Positions 1-13,600 of a stretch of DNA of 64,000 nt are shown here, piece after piece; the stretch's first letter is position 1; each line of letters opens with the position of its first letter. Under the pieces are notes generated by a model. That model was not told the DNA's origin. It did not search any database and was given only the letters and a program-made list of their open reading frames with translations. The stretch comes from Setophaga petechia (Eukaryota; Chordata; Aves; Passeriformes; Parulidae): contig JANCRA010000165.1 of the NCBI GenBank assembly GCA_024362935.1, positions 62,001 through 126,000 of the forward strand, read 5' to 3'. The position numbers and the translations under genes are program-made.

Positions 1-1291
1 CAGCCATTATATTGTTACTTGTACATTAATGACTATTATTTGAAGAAATATTCTGTGGATGTTCTTGATTTTTTTCTTTATTGTTCTTAATAGCATTTGC
101 AGATATATAGTTTACCTCCCAGCAGACCTGGACAAACTATGCAATGAGACAACAAGCCTGAATGTTTCCAAATTACAAGCAAAAGCAGCAAGAAACATTA
201 GTAAAATTACAACTGAATGAAAGTCACTAAGGGAAACAATGATCAACAAAATCGATGGGCTTCAGGTTAGAGAGCCAATCATTGACAAATTACACAAAGA
301 TAATAAGAGAATTTATGGAATAACTCTACATGAAGCAAAATGGAGGATACTCCTGTTGAGAGGCAAATACACATAGACAAAAACATACTGATACAATGCT
401 AAGAGCTCAATTATACTAATAAATTAAATACTCACAGATATTTAAGAATGGAAATCACCTAAATACGTTCATCCTGCAGGTTCCCATATTTCTGCTTATA
501 TGAAAAAGGAGTTAATTTTCTGCCAAGGTAATGCATAAAATACTACACCCCTTCTATTTCTTAAAAGCCTGAAAAACTCACAGTAGTCAGGGATCCTCCA
601 CCCATTAAGTATTCTCTCCTTATCTGTGTTGAGAATATTTAACAATCTGATAGTAATAAAACACTGCTTTCAAAGCCAGTCACAGGGTTTTTCCCCATCA
701 GGTGCACCCCACTATGGCAAGAAAGACAAAACACAGATATACAGCAGTGTGCAGTACTTACAGCTATTTCATATTCCTCCATTAAAATGAAACAAACAAA
801 CAAACAAACAAACAAAAACCACAGAAGACCTAGGGTATAAAAAGTTTTAAAGTTGAAATACAAATTTATTTCCCCCTTATATTTTCACGACACAATTTGG
901 CTATGGAAACACTTTTTCAAATATCATCTGTCTTAACTCTCTTTGATTCTTCATTCAAATATGGCTACAGGACTGTAGCCATAACACACAATTTTCAAAT
1001 CCTGAACTGGTCTGTAATAATATCTTCAGAGGTCCTGTCAAATTTAGATCAAAATAGGCTTTGGAGAATAATGCCTCCTTCTTCCTGCAGCAAATATTGG
1101 GTTCTCCACCACTGATAAACCTCACAGTAAAATAAGGAGGCTACATGCTTCACAGAGTAGCTAATTCGTCTGTCTGCAAGGACACACAGAGCCCAAATTT
1201 TCTGCCATTGGGTTTCTGACTGAAAAGCAAGTACACTAAAAACAGTCATAAGAAGATTCAGTCTATAACTGGGGAAGAATCACATGTGTAT
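1..1291. other. AT-rich unique DNA, no gene seen
   Basis: I see no gene, RNA gene or recognisable transposon here. Open frames on both strands are under 80 codons and look random. The only structured part is a short AAAC tetranucleotide run at about 790-817. Confidence 0.6.
790..817. repeat. (AAAC)n microsatellite
   Basis: About six to seven uninterrupted AAAC units are read directly from the sequence. It is a simple repeat in otherwise unique AT-rich DNA. Confidence 0.9.
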
Positions 1292-1681
1292 TGTCCTGAT
1301 TTCAACTGGGATGGAGTTAATTTACTTCCTAGTAGCTGGCACAGTTCTGTGTTCTGGATTTAGCACGAGAATAATGTTGATAACACCCTGATGTTTTAGT
1401 TGTTGCTAAGCAGTGCTTGCCATAAGTCAAGGACTTTTCAGCCTCTCATGCCTTGCCAGTGAGAAAGCTGGAGTGGCACAAGAAGCTGGGAGGGGACACA
1501 GCCCAAACAGCTGACTCAAACTGGTCAGAGGGACATTCCATATCGTATGACATAATGCTCATTATATAAACTGGGTAGGGCTCATTATTAAGGCTGGGCA
1601 GGGCTGCTGGCTGGGCATCAGCTGTGGAGTGACAGGTGGATGAGAGGGGCTTAGCTGCCAGTTGGCGTTACATCGTGACAC
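1292..1681 (+). mobile_element. ERVL-type LTR, internally deleted copy
   Basis: The block resembles an abundant avian LTR as I remember it. It opens with TG and a 'ctgggatggagttaat' segment, followed by 'gttgataacaccctgatgttt', then 'cacaagaagctgggagggga' and a TATA box at 1563-1570. It ends with 'gcttagctgccagttgg...gtgaca', which matches the usual 3' terminus. About 390 bp are present, and the stretch normally lying between the TATA region and the terminus (R and most of U5, including the poly(A) signal) is missing. The flanks tgtat (1287-1291) and tgtaa (1682-1686) could be an imperfect 5-bp target duplication, as expected for ERVL. Class and family name are inference. No viral genes are attached. 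Confidence 0.75.
1563..1570 (+). promoter_or_regulatory. TATA box of the LTR at 1292
   Basis: TATATAAA lies about 270 bp into the LTR, where the U3 promoter is expected. The downstream R and U5 region is deleted, so it is probably a relic. Confidence 0.55.
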
Positions 1682-4600
1682 TGTAAAAAAGCAGAGCTGG
1701 TTAAATCTGAACTACAGTGATTTTGAAATAGAAACCAAAAGGAGAAATAAGCATAAGAAACGGCTATATACAATGTCAATTGTAGCAAATATGAATGGTC
1801 TCATTAAGTTCATAGTAAACAATAAAGGCATGAGTATTTACAGAGCAGACAATAAATCATATGAGTGTTTGCAGAGTACAGATCTGGAGCTGGGACTCTC
1901 TGAGTGAGAACATAGAATAAAGAAAAATGTAACAAAACAGTGCATGAAAAGAAAAAAGAAGCTTGAAAGTAATTTGAATTGTAGCTCACCTGCTAATATC
2001 TGAATGTAAATTTATTTATACCTTCCATATTCCTCAAGATCTGAATTAGTGAATGAAAGCAGGCATACTGCACAGAAAAACTGCAGCATAGAAAGGAGGC
2101 AGGCATATGGACCAAGAAAAATTAGAGCATAGTGCAGGCTCAGGGTCCCACAGCATAGAAATCCACTGATTCTATGTGTTGATTGAATCCACTGATTCGA
2201 TTCCACCAATTCTGGCATTGAATTTTTTTTAAAGAAACATTATTTATTTATCATATCAATACAAAAATTGATCTTATCCCTTTCCAGTGGAATTATTCAC
2301 TCTTTAAAGCACTAAAGAGTCACTACAAAAACTTAGTGCTTAGATTATTCTTTATTCATTTCTTTTATGTTGATAATTTCCCTCATCCACAAATCTCAAA
2401 TTCAATGTTTTCAATATCTAAGACATTTCTGAGGAATGCAGCAGAAGGTTGTTTTTTGTGATTGCTGCTCTAGCCCTCATCTCTGTGATTAAAATCTCTG
2501 CATCACTCACAAAATAATTTAGAAGAAAGAAAATAAGTACACTGTGGAAAGTAACTAAATTAAGATATACAAAAATCAGTTCTAAACTTCCTTTTAGAGC
2601 TATAATTATTTTTGTCAGTCTTGGACATTTTACATCTGATAACCTTATCTCCAGGAACACCTGACAGGCTTTCATATTTACTTTCCTGCCAAGTAAACCA
2701 AAACCAGTAGTTCTGAAAAAATGATTGGCAGACAATCCAGAGACAGGTGGTTGCTTTGAAAAATTAGAAGATAAGGAAAGAGATTAATTTATGAAGAATG
2801 TAGGAAATATAGTGGGGAAAATGATAAACAAATGAGGGGAAATTTATATTTTAAAAAATTAATTAAGTCAACAAAGAATGACAAGTATCTAAATATATAT
2901 TTACTGTTCACATTGTTCTACTATAGTTAGAAAAAACCGGGTATTGAACTTATGTGTTTAATGAACAGTACTGTGTAAATTTGTTAGTATAGCAAATAAT
3001 ATATGAATAAAAATATAATTTTGCATTGCAGCTACCTTATATTCTCATTCACCTAAGCCTAATATAAGGAACAAGAGTCTTAGTAAAATAAATCCCTGAT
3101 TCCAGCTATATTATCCAGAAGAAAACAAACTTCACATAGTTTAATCTGTTCAAACTTCACAGTTGTTTAATCTGAAGAAAAGAGGCATGGAATCTTTTCA
3201 CTCCATCAAAGCACTGCTTCAAAGTCTCCTTTTAATCAATAGAAAACTCCAGTGAAGAAAATTAATTTATAAAGAGTTTCACTAGCAGTGCATACAGATG
3301 AATTGAGCATTAGATCACTTTAGTTTCAGCTACAAAATATTTTTCTTGATATTGCATAACTACATTTCTAACCAGATAAGGTACAAATGTTTACCTCTGA
3401 AATACAATCTCATGGACATTTTGTCTGAGACTTAGAAGTCTGTGGCCAATAAGATAATTTTTAAGGGGTAGAATGTTTCTAAGTAAAAAGAACTCAATGA
3501 CCAGAGCCACTCAATGATCACAACATGCAAAGGCCACCTTACCTTCTTGTTCCTTTCTGATTGTTTGTAAATAGCAGATAAGTTTGAAATGTCTTTCATT
3601 TCTAATGCTACAATTAAATTTATTAGGGCTCTTACATGAGAAAACTTATTTAATCTTCCTGCTTTCACTTAGAATACTTTATACAGAGACATACCATACA
3701 TATATTTATGGTACCACAAACTCATTTTTTCCTTCCCTTAAATGCAATTCTGTTTTCAACAGGTATAGCAATTATCAGATTCTCTTTGCTGTACGATTTA
3801 AGTTCTTGTAATGAGCATTGAATCTACATAGGTCAAGCTATTTCCACAAACAGCTCCACTGCTGTGCACAGAAGTGAATTTTTCTACCTGATGGATCATG
3901 AAACAAAAAGAAGACCAGTAAAACAAAGCTTGCCAAATGACAAAAAATGGGCAAGGACAGTTTTTGGGTGTCCATGAGTTGGTAGAATAGAGAATCAGCA
4001 CTGTGGAGTAACCCTTCAAGGAGAGCAATGGCAGAAAGGAGCCACGTAGATGCACATTAGGCTACGCACCCAAACCCACTCATGGTACAACTGCAGCTGC
4101 CCTGACAGCAGAGATACCCTGAATGGCATCAGAAAGAAGGAAAATCTGGGTGCCAGCATTGGTACTCACTGCTACCAAACCTCCCTTTCCCCACAAAAAG
4201 CATAACCCACAACTCTGCTATGTCTTTCTCAATGCTCCATACATGCCAAATTTGCCGGGCTTTATATTATCTACCATGAGAGTAACCAATGTCACTTCTA
4301 TCACCTATGGAACAACTCATAAAATACTTTTGGAACCAAAAAGACTGGATGCTTTTTACCCCTGTACAGTTAATGCCAAATGTAGAACCAGGCAGAAGAT
4401 TATTTGAAATGGATTTTGGAAGGCACTAAATAAACACCTGGCCATTTGTGGGGAAGACAAGAAGAATAGAATCTGGTTCATCCGCAGTTTTGAAAAGAAG
4501 GATGTTACTGAGTAAAGGTGTCAAGAAAAAGACAATGAGAAAAGCTGAGAGTAACTTCAGCAATATGCTTTGCAATATTTGAAATCTAAGTACAATTTCA

Positions 4601-7600
4601 AGCTTTGTAATGACCAGCATTTGAAAATGTTCTCTCTTGTCTAAGTTCTAAACACGCTATTCTACTGAACCTACTGAAATTGTTTTCCATGAATCAGATA
4701 GGAAAGTAAAGCAATGAGTAATTTTGTTTTTGCCACTGTATCCCGAGTCCTAGCAGATCCAGTAATACTGTGAGTGATTTAGTAAGTGTGCATTTATTCA
4801 GGGCAACACTTCTTTTCTCATGCATACATTTTAGGTGCATGTTTATAAGACAACTGAAAGACACTGAACACACAACACTGTGAGAAGTGTTCCCCTCAGG
4901 ACTGAGCAAGCATAAGCCAGAACCTGAAGTTTTGGAACCCTACTTTGACTAAATGAATACAGCTGATGGGTTTTCCTTATTATTAACTTAAATCCAAGCT
5001 GCCACATATTGCTAGTGCCATCATAATGCAGAATATTTGGACATTACTAATTGTAATTGTTTACAAACAAAAGAAGCATCTGAATTTATTGCTTAGCATA
5101 CACAACACATACAGGACCATTAAAATATTTTTCTCAGGATGATATTCAGATGTGTTCAGGAACTACCTGAGGTTCTTACAATATTGTTACATGTGAATTA
5201 ATAAAAACTCACACAAGCTAGAGCAGACTAGCAAATGCTGGAGAGAGGGGAAGATGTCAGAAAACTTTGCCTCAGCAAGTACACACTCTGACTTGTGATA
5301 CAGGAGCTTAATTCACCCAGAGAAATTTTCAGATTTCGTAAAATAAATCTGAAAATAAATCCCTTTTCTGTGAGCACTTGAAAAGAGATATTACACCTAA
5401 GAAAAGAAATTGTACTTGATTTCTCCAGGAAATAAAGTTCAACTTGTGAATTTCTAAGCTTTACAAGAATTCAAGGTCAGGACTTCCACCAGTTGCTGTG
5501 TTTTGCTAATGAGATTTACATGGGGATGGTAAAGTGGAGAAAGGGATGCTATACAGCCACTTCAGGCTGTTTGGAAACCAAGAAAATTAAAATTTGTTTT
5601 CATGCAAGACTTCAAAAAGCATAATCCTGTAATACTATGTTTATCAAGTATACTTGGTGTTAACTTCAGACACCTCTTTGGTGAGTGTCATGATGTTTTC
5701 TAATCATTCTAAGGGAAAAAACCTATAAAGTGACTGCTTTTTCTTTCTCATGGTTTTAAAAGGATAATGGCTCTGCAAACCTTTCAAGCCATGTCCTGAA
5801 TTCTCAAAATACCTAATCCTTACTCAGAATATAAACATGCTGCTTATAGGTTTCACTCCTTATGCCAATGGCTTGAACAGCGATTCATAGCCTACCCCAC
5901 TTTCAATTCACAGAACTGAGCATTTCTTCCTGTTTGTCCCTCATTATTTAAAACTGAGCATTTCTTCCTGTTTGTTCTTCTTTACTTTAAAAAGATGGGT
6001 GATGAGTAAACTAGAGCCTGAAGCCAGACAAGGGCATTCCTTACATGAGTGACAGAATCTTTACCAGTAGTATCTAAAATTATTTTATCATTAAAATTTA
6101 ATAGTTTTACAGTTTGACTCTGTAATGACATTCAGCATTGAAAGTTCTCAAGAAGACATATGTCAGGCTCATGGAATGAGAAGACTATTGGTCTTACCAT
6201 TCTCATATTTTGAAGGATGCACTCAGCTTATACTACCTAGAGATGCTTCTTAATGGAGAAAGGTTTTGGGAGGAGTCTGACTGTATTCAGCCCAGAGCAT
6301 TCTCAGGACCTGCAGGCAGAGACTGCAGTGGGCTATTTATGTGCTTTCCTCAAGCTCAAACTCATCCAGCATACTGTAAAACATGTTAAGGCCTTTTGTG
6401 GAGCTAGTGTGCTAATTTTTCCTCAATCACATTCTGTCTTAGTCCATGAATCAATAAAAAAGCACAACATACTATGCAGAAGTGGACAATTTCAGAAACT
6501 ATTTAACTTCTGGTAGTGGACAATTTCTGATCCTTTTTCATCTTCCTAGGGCATGTTTGCTGAAGAAAAATGAACTCATGTAGAGATCAGCAAAATCATT
6601 TCACTGCTTGAGCAAAGGCTATATGTGCTTTAGACTGTTTAGGAGAAGATAATTTATTACTATAGAAATTCAAAAATTCATGAGACTCTTGGAACCTAAT
6701 AAAAAGAACCTGTGATGAATTACTGTGACAATTTACCATCTCCTTTCACTATCCAGGCTTCAATTCCTTACTTGAAGGTTTACATCTATGTTACTGTTTA
6801 AACCTGCTAAATGTGCAACCTTGTCACTTGAATAAATTCAGCCATTTAGAATTTCTGCCACAGAGGATTGCTTGCAGAGCTCTATTACTTGCATGCTTTG
6901 GTGTATTCAAATATTGCAGTCAACTGACACACCTGTTTAGAACTGAGGAGTTTTCTTCCTTGGTTAATTTATGCAGAAAACAGGAATGAGTCAGACCTTA
7001 TATATTTAAAATTTGGTGGGGGAGATTTACAACTGGAGTCAAAACTAGCACCTTGCAAAAAACTCTCTGCAAAGAGAATAGTGGGTGAGTTTCTCTTAAA
7101 CAGGAGAGCCTTTCCAGAAATCCGGGAAGGGAAGCTTTTCACAGTGAGGTATCAGAAAAATTCAAGTGCCTGAGTCATGTAGGCTGCATTGCTTACACAG
7201 CAGTACAGGCTTTCCTTCCAGATGTCTGTGCAGGTGCTCTGACATTACTGCTAGAAGAAATATCATGCTGATCTTCCCAAATCTCTGAGTCTGAAGTTTC
7301 ATATTAGGCAGGAAACACTGTCAAGATACTGAAGAAACATATATTCATTTGCAAACTTAAAGTACATAGTCAATATTGGAAATGCATTAGCTTTACTTCT
7401 AACTAACAACTTCATAACAGCTGACTAATTTAAATAACTAAAACTTCAGTGTGATATTCTTCTAGCTTATTTTCCATCATTAAAATTAGGAGACTCTGCA
7501 TGTTCATTCTTCTGTCAGTCTTAGAATTTTATCCAGGTACTACTATAGAAATTTTTCTAGACATTTTAGGCTAATGGATAGGATGTTAAATGGGTACAAG

Positions 7601-10600
7601 AGTTCCTACTGCTCCTGTAACAATGACCCAAAAAAAATCAGAATATTTCCTCTCACTGCATCACAATGGTCTATTTTGGTTTGAACTCAACTTTACCATA
7701 GTTGAGGTCTTTTTTTTTTCTTTTTCCAGACTTTGACCTGACATTTCCAAGCAATTTTTAAAAGTGCTATGAGGAATACAGGAAGGCAGCAGAAACAGAA
7801 AAGCTATAATTAAAGGCAGTGAAAGTCAATGAGCCTAAAAAACAACTGTTCAGGCACATTGTATCATAATAATTAAAGAGTAATAATTTTTCTAGCATAT
7901 CTTATATGCAGATATCAAACTGAAGAGTGAGATAACTGGTCACTTTTGAAAAGAAGAATTTGAAAGATGAGTGCAGCTAGTAACCTCTTACATAGAGTTC
8001 TCAAAGGGATATGAAGTAGAATTATATATGGAAAGAGGGTTAAATAATAAAAAACTTTGACAATTATACATATTATGAAGAAACTTAATTAACAAGAAAA
8101 GATTAATGATTTATAAAAGACATTTAAGTGTGCCAGTCTTCAAAGGTTTTGAATGCAGACCTTCAGAATTGTATTTGTTTGCATTTTATAATCTTGCAAT
8201 ATAGGGTTTTTTCACTGTGATGTCCAAGTAGTGAATCAGGTATCTGAATAAAAAGTCTGCATATGAATAAAAATGTCTTTGATGGGAAAAACTTAAATCA
8301 ACATATGTTACATTATCTCCCTTTCCATTTATATTTTCCAAGTGTTGTGTAGTCACCATTAATTATGCTAGCAAATGAATACAAATGTTTTGATATAATA
8401 AAATTATGTGCACATGAAATAGCTGCCTGGTTATGGTCATGTCATTACTCAGTCATACCTTTTTTCTAAAGAGGACCAACTCTGCCTCAGTTTAAACAAA
8501 TGTCTGGCGCCAAAATCCACAGAAAATAAATGACTTTCAGGTTTCTAAGAAAGAACAGTCCTTTAAAGACAACTTTTAAAAAGTACAAGATGCTGAAAAG
8601 ATCTGATATTGTCTTTTAGCATTTACTTGCCTCTTTATAAAATCACTGCATAATGCCAATAGGAAGGAGATTTTCAGCTATTGCCCTTTAACCTCAAAAG
8701 ACAGATGAAGAAAAGATAGATATGGCAAAGAGATGCTGCCTCTGCCAGACATCTTAATCTCTTTGCACAGGACAGAATAAATGAGAGCTATAGAAAGCTC
8801 TCAAAACACCTCAATAATTATGCAAAAGTCACCTCAGCTCTTAAAATATATTTAGAGTGGACATGGTATAGCATTTTAAACTTCATGCTAGCCAAGATAT
8901 TTCCCTTATTTTGATATCAAAGCCAAAAATCTATGGCTTTCGCATATTCTTTACTCCATGCTCTGAAAAATACTTAGAAAAGGTAATCTTGCCAGCAGGT
9001 AGCAAAATTGCTATGAAAGATACTCATGTGGTTGTGTGTGTTATATTTGCAATCCATTTGAACACTGTTATCTGTCCTCTCTGCAAAGGGCTGGAATCTT
9101 AGAACTTTAGCAAACCCCTTCTGTACAGAGCACATGAAAACCTGTTGTTATAACCCACACATATCCTAACAAATTACTGGAAAATAAAATATCATCCATT
9201 GAGGAGAAGTGATTTTAAAATTCCTGTTGAAATTTCACATGGATGAACTTGTTTTCTCATGTGGACAAAATAAAAATAGTAATTTATTGCCAATATTCAT
9301 CCTAATGTAGGATACTACAGGAAGGTCTAGGTACCCAATTGTTAAGAGCATTACAGTTCTACTTCCCTGCTTCCTGTTTCTGTCCTAATGGCAAAAGTAA
9401 AAAAAATCTTCACAATTATTTACATCAATCCTTCACATAAGCAGCATCAGCATGGGAGACTTTTTTGTGAGTCTAAAGTATTCAGCATAAGTGTTTTTGG
9501 TATATCAACATAAATTAAATAAACATATTTTTGCCATTGCCAGAGGGAGTTACACATCACTTGGACTTTATTGTGGCCCTTTGTAAAGAAGAAAGTCTCA
9601 AAGAGCAAAGAGCAAAACAAGTCCAAACTAGAATGGTGTTCATAACATTTCAAGGAGTAAACATCCTTGAAGTCAAAGTAAGATCAATCACAACTATAAA
9701 CAGAGAATGTAGGTTATATTCATCACACAATTTGCTGTGAATAGAGAATGTGTGAATATTTAAAAATCCAGTTTAATTTCTCTATGGTTTGGAAGGTTTC
9801 TATAGGTTTTTGCTGGGATAGTTCCCATATTTAACATAGTTATTCTTACAGGGAGAGAGAGGAAAGTAAGATTATGGTTATCTGAAGACCAGGCAAAACT
9901 CCTTTTGAGAAAAAAAGGAATGTTATGTGAAAATCTCAAATTTGCATCATAAGATGGAGGCTTGAAGAGGTAATCTTCTGCTTCCTAGGATAATGAAGGG
10001 TATCTTAGCTTCCTAGGGTTAGATTCTGATTCAGAAGATAGCAGTTTACTTTCTGAAAATAAATAATGTTACTGCTATTAAACAGTACCTCAATGGTCTG
10101 ACAAATAAGCACTAATACATCAGCTAACTGTGAAAATAGATAATGATGAGCAAGGAAAAAAAGCCATAGGAATAAAATTCTTAAAATTTCAAGAGGTGGA
10201 CAAGAAGACCTAGAGAAGACTTTGGACCCATACAGTGTGATTTCTACTGAGACTTGAGTACCTCAAATCTGTGAGTGAGGGACATAACAAAATGCAGAAC
10301 CAAAACTCCCTGAAGGACAAGTTGTCACCCTGTGTAGCTGATTTTCTCTTGCCTGCAAGCTCGCAGATTAACTTTGCTGTCTTAGAGCTGTTAAGCTTTC
10401 TGGAATAATTCAAAATAATTATTACAGGAAACTTACAGGTTTATTGCAACATCTATTATGCTATTAGGTTCCACCATAGGAAAGTGTGGCCCAGGTCTGT
10501 ATATTTTCACATGTATTGTGTATTGTGCTGCTTTATTAGTAGAACTTAAAATGTTAAAACAGTTTTTAAGCTGTTTGGATTTACAATGCTGAGAAGTCAT

Positions 10601-13600
10601 ATACTTTAGTAACAGAGACTAGTCTGGATGCTGATCATGGTTGGATTTGCACAGACATTTCCAAAAGTGACACCTCTAACACCCTTACATTCCACTGGTG
10701 TTATCATTCTGCTAGTTTCTTAAGACCAGATGCTGCATGCAACTGCAGCAACTTTTTCAGCCTCTGAGTGGCTGATCTTGGCTGCTTCAATAGGAATTAG
10801 CAGGTTTTCATAAAAATATTCAATGATCATTGGTCCGGCCACTAAGATGACCTTAGTAAAGTCCTCAGTTAAATAATGGATGTTACTCTTTCATTTTCTG
10901 TTTCTCAGGAACTGGCTTCATGATTCAACCAATGAGTAATAGTTGAAACCAAGCCATTCAAACAAATAAAATGAAATAACTTATTCTTTGCTAAACTGAA
11001 GGGGCATAACAATAACGCTGCTTAAGTATTTTCATTTTCAGAACCTCCCACAAATTAAAAATTCGTGTTAAAGCCAATGATGACATCTTAGATCACAGGT
11101 ATCAGTATGTTCAGAGTTAAATAACAGACGCTTTTGATGTAGAAATTACATTCTATCTAAAATACTGGGAACTTTTTAAAATGTAATAAGAATAAAATTT
11201 GAAAAAAAAAAAATTCCTGCAGCAGCAAGGATTGAGAGTAAGTAGCCAAAGCACAGCAAATAAATTATGGCAATGGAGAATGGTGTTAAAAAAGAAGACT
11301 AATAATACTGTACATGTTTAGAGAAAGATAAACTGATGACATTGATTTTGTCATATTCTCAGTTGACAGTTCTAGGACTGTCTCATTCACTATGGAGAGA
11401 CTTAACAGAATGTGATGTTTCTGTTTGTCTTACCCCTATTTCCTTAGTATGATAGACTTCAAATGCGCAGCTTACAAGTCACCTATAGCAGAGAGTCTCA
11501 CAATAAATGAAGAGATTGTCTACCTGGAATCAAATTCAAACAGAATTGAAATAGTGGTTCTAGACACACTTACTCTATACTGGAAAGATAGCTGCTCTTG
11601 AGAGGCAGCTGGGTTCTTCTAACCAAGACTGAAATCTCCATAACTGTGAAGCTGTCACAGAAGATTTAAATATCCAGCTCAGCAAAAAATGGAGGCACGT
11701 AGGGTGAATAGACAGAAATCTTCAGACAGAACAGTCTTAAGCCTTCTTTTGTTTGTACAGTAGACCACTCAGTCAATTCAGAGTTGAATAAACGCCATCT
11801 TGCCTCCCCAAACTTTCCACCTATGCACCCAAACCATTTGCAACTATGGCCCAGCCGAGGGCGGAGCTCACGACATCTTCCTGTCCTTCACAGCATTTTG
11901 GAGAGTGAGATCAAAGGGCACAACCTGATCACTTATTCTGACCTGCTATAATGCATGTTTAATCATAATACCTTGCATCAGATCTGAAGATTACAAAGAA
12001 AAGAAATTACTCATAAAATGCAGCCAGAAATCAAGGTAAGATGAAGATACCAGCAACAGAGACTCAGAGGAAGGGACTGCCTCAGGGATATAGCAAAAGC
12101 TAAATGTTTAGGAAGAAAAAACATTATTAAACTTGACTCGTATACACATGTTTTAGTGTTTAACCTTGCTGCACTCTCGCAGGATATATTTTGCCATATT
12201 CAGAATTTTCTGTAAGAAAAAAATGCAACATTTTTTGCAGCTCTAATATGATGTATAGGCATACATGTTGAACGAAATGTTCCTCTCTCAAGGAATTATG
12301 GTTTTCATGTCTAAGAAAACCAAATTAAAATAATAAATGTGCTAATTATTATTATAAGATTGAAAAATTTTTCTGTTGGCTACATTCTCTGTGCTCCACT
12401 CTCAGGAGCACTAAATGCTCTCAACAGTGTGTTCGGCCCCTAATCCTCACAGGACCAAAACTGAAACCAGACAGAATCCTGCACTATTTCTTTTAAAGTA
12501 AGCTAATTTTAAAGGAGTAGATGAACTGCTGTACTTGATAACATGATATAGTATTTGGCAAGAATAAAAAAATCCTCTTATATTCCTGTCTGATAAGAAG
12601 TAATTCTGCTCAAGTTTAAAAACAATATATTTTCTAGTCAGCTGTGAATCTGTAAACTAACTGCTATGATATATATTTTCAAGATATTCTCTGGCTTAAC
12701 TTTGAAATTGACATGAGGATTTTAGGGTTCAAGACTGCCATGCTTATTTCAGATAACACATGCTGCTTTAATGGCAATACTCATCTGATTAGGAAGCTGT
12801 TCTTGTAGGTAGATGCTTGCTTTGAGACCTAGAATGTTAGCAGGTCTGCTAGCTGTCATCAACAAATAATGTTTCTGAGAACAAATATCCACTTTCTACA
12901 GGATGGTAAAACAACTACTAAGTAAATTGCACTGATCTGTCTCTAGTACAAATTCTATTCAATCCCTTTCACTAACCTGTATATCATCTCTTCACACATA
13001 TGGACAATGTTTTAATAATACATATTTAGTTAAAAATCAGCACTTTTAACTGTCATAATAATACCATCAGTACAGCACGACTGAAAATGGCTGAACAACA
13101 AGCTCCTACTACCACAGTTATTTATGGTGGGAACTTCCAGGAAGTCGTGAACCATCTTCCCTCTTTGTGTCAGCAGAAGAGCCCTGACAGGTTTTTGGCA
13201 GCCAGAAGTCTCTCCATGTGAGGAGCAACAGTAGGGCAAACCATAAAAAAGAAATCTTCAGTGAAGCCTTCCTCTCAGATTAGGTGGTGAGAAATTTAGC
13301 TGTTATTACTTCAACTCAGTATTTCTTGGCATACAGAAGAATTTTAATATATACCAATAGATGTCTTGAAACTTTAAAAGTTTCTTTGAAATCATCCAGC
13401 TTGAGTTGTTGCAATTCAGACTGAATATGACCACAGGAATCAGCTGGAAATGACCACTGTATTATTTAGATATATGTTCATCGACATAGGTGCGTTGTTC
13501 TGAGTGGAATAGAATACAACCATTCTAATCATATTTATTATGCAGTAAAACATTGAGATTACAGACATTAAAAGGAATTCCCTTAGAGAGTTTATACAAC

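Noticed and set aside
3160..3230. CR1-like phrase 'tttaatctgaagaaaagagg'
   Set aside because: The match covers only about 20 bases and the following sequence does not continue the CR1 order.
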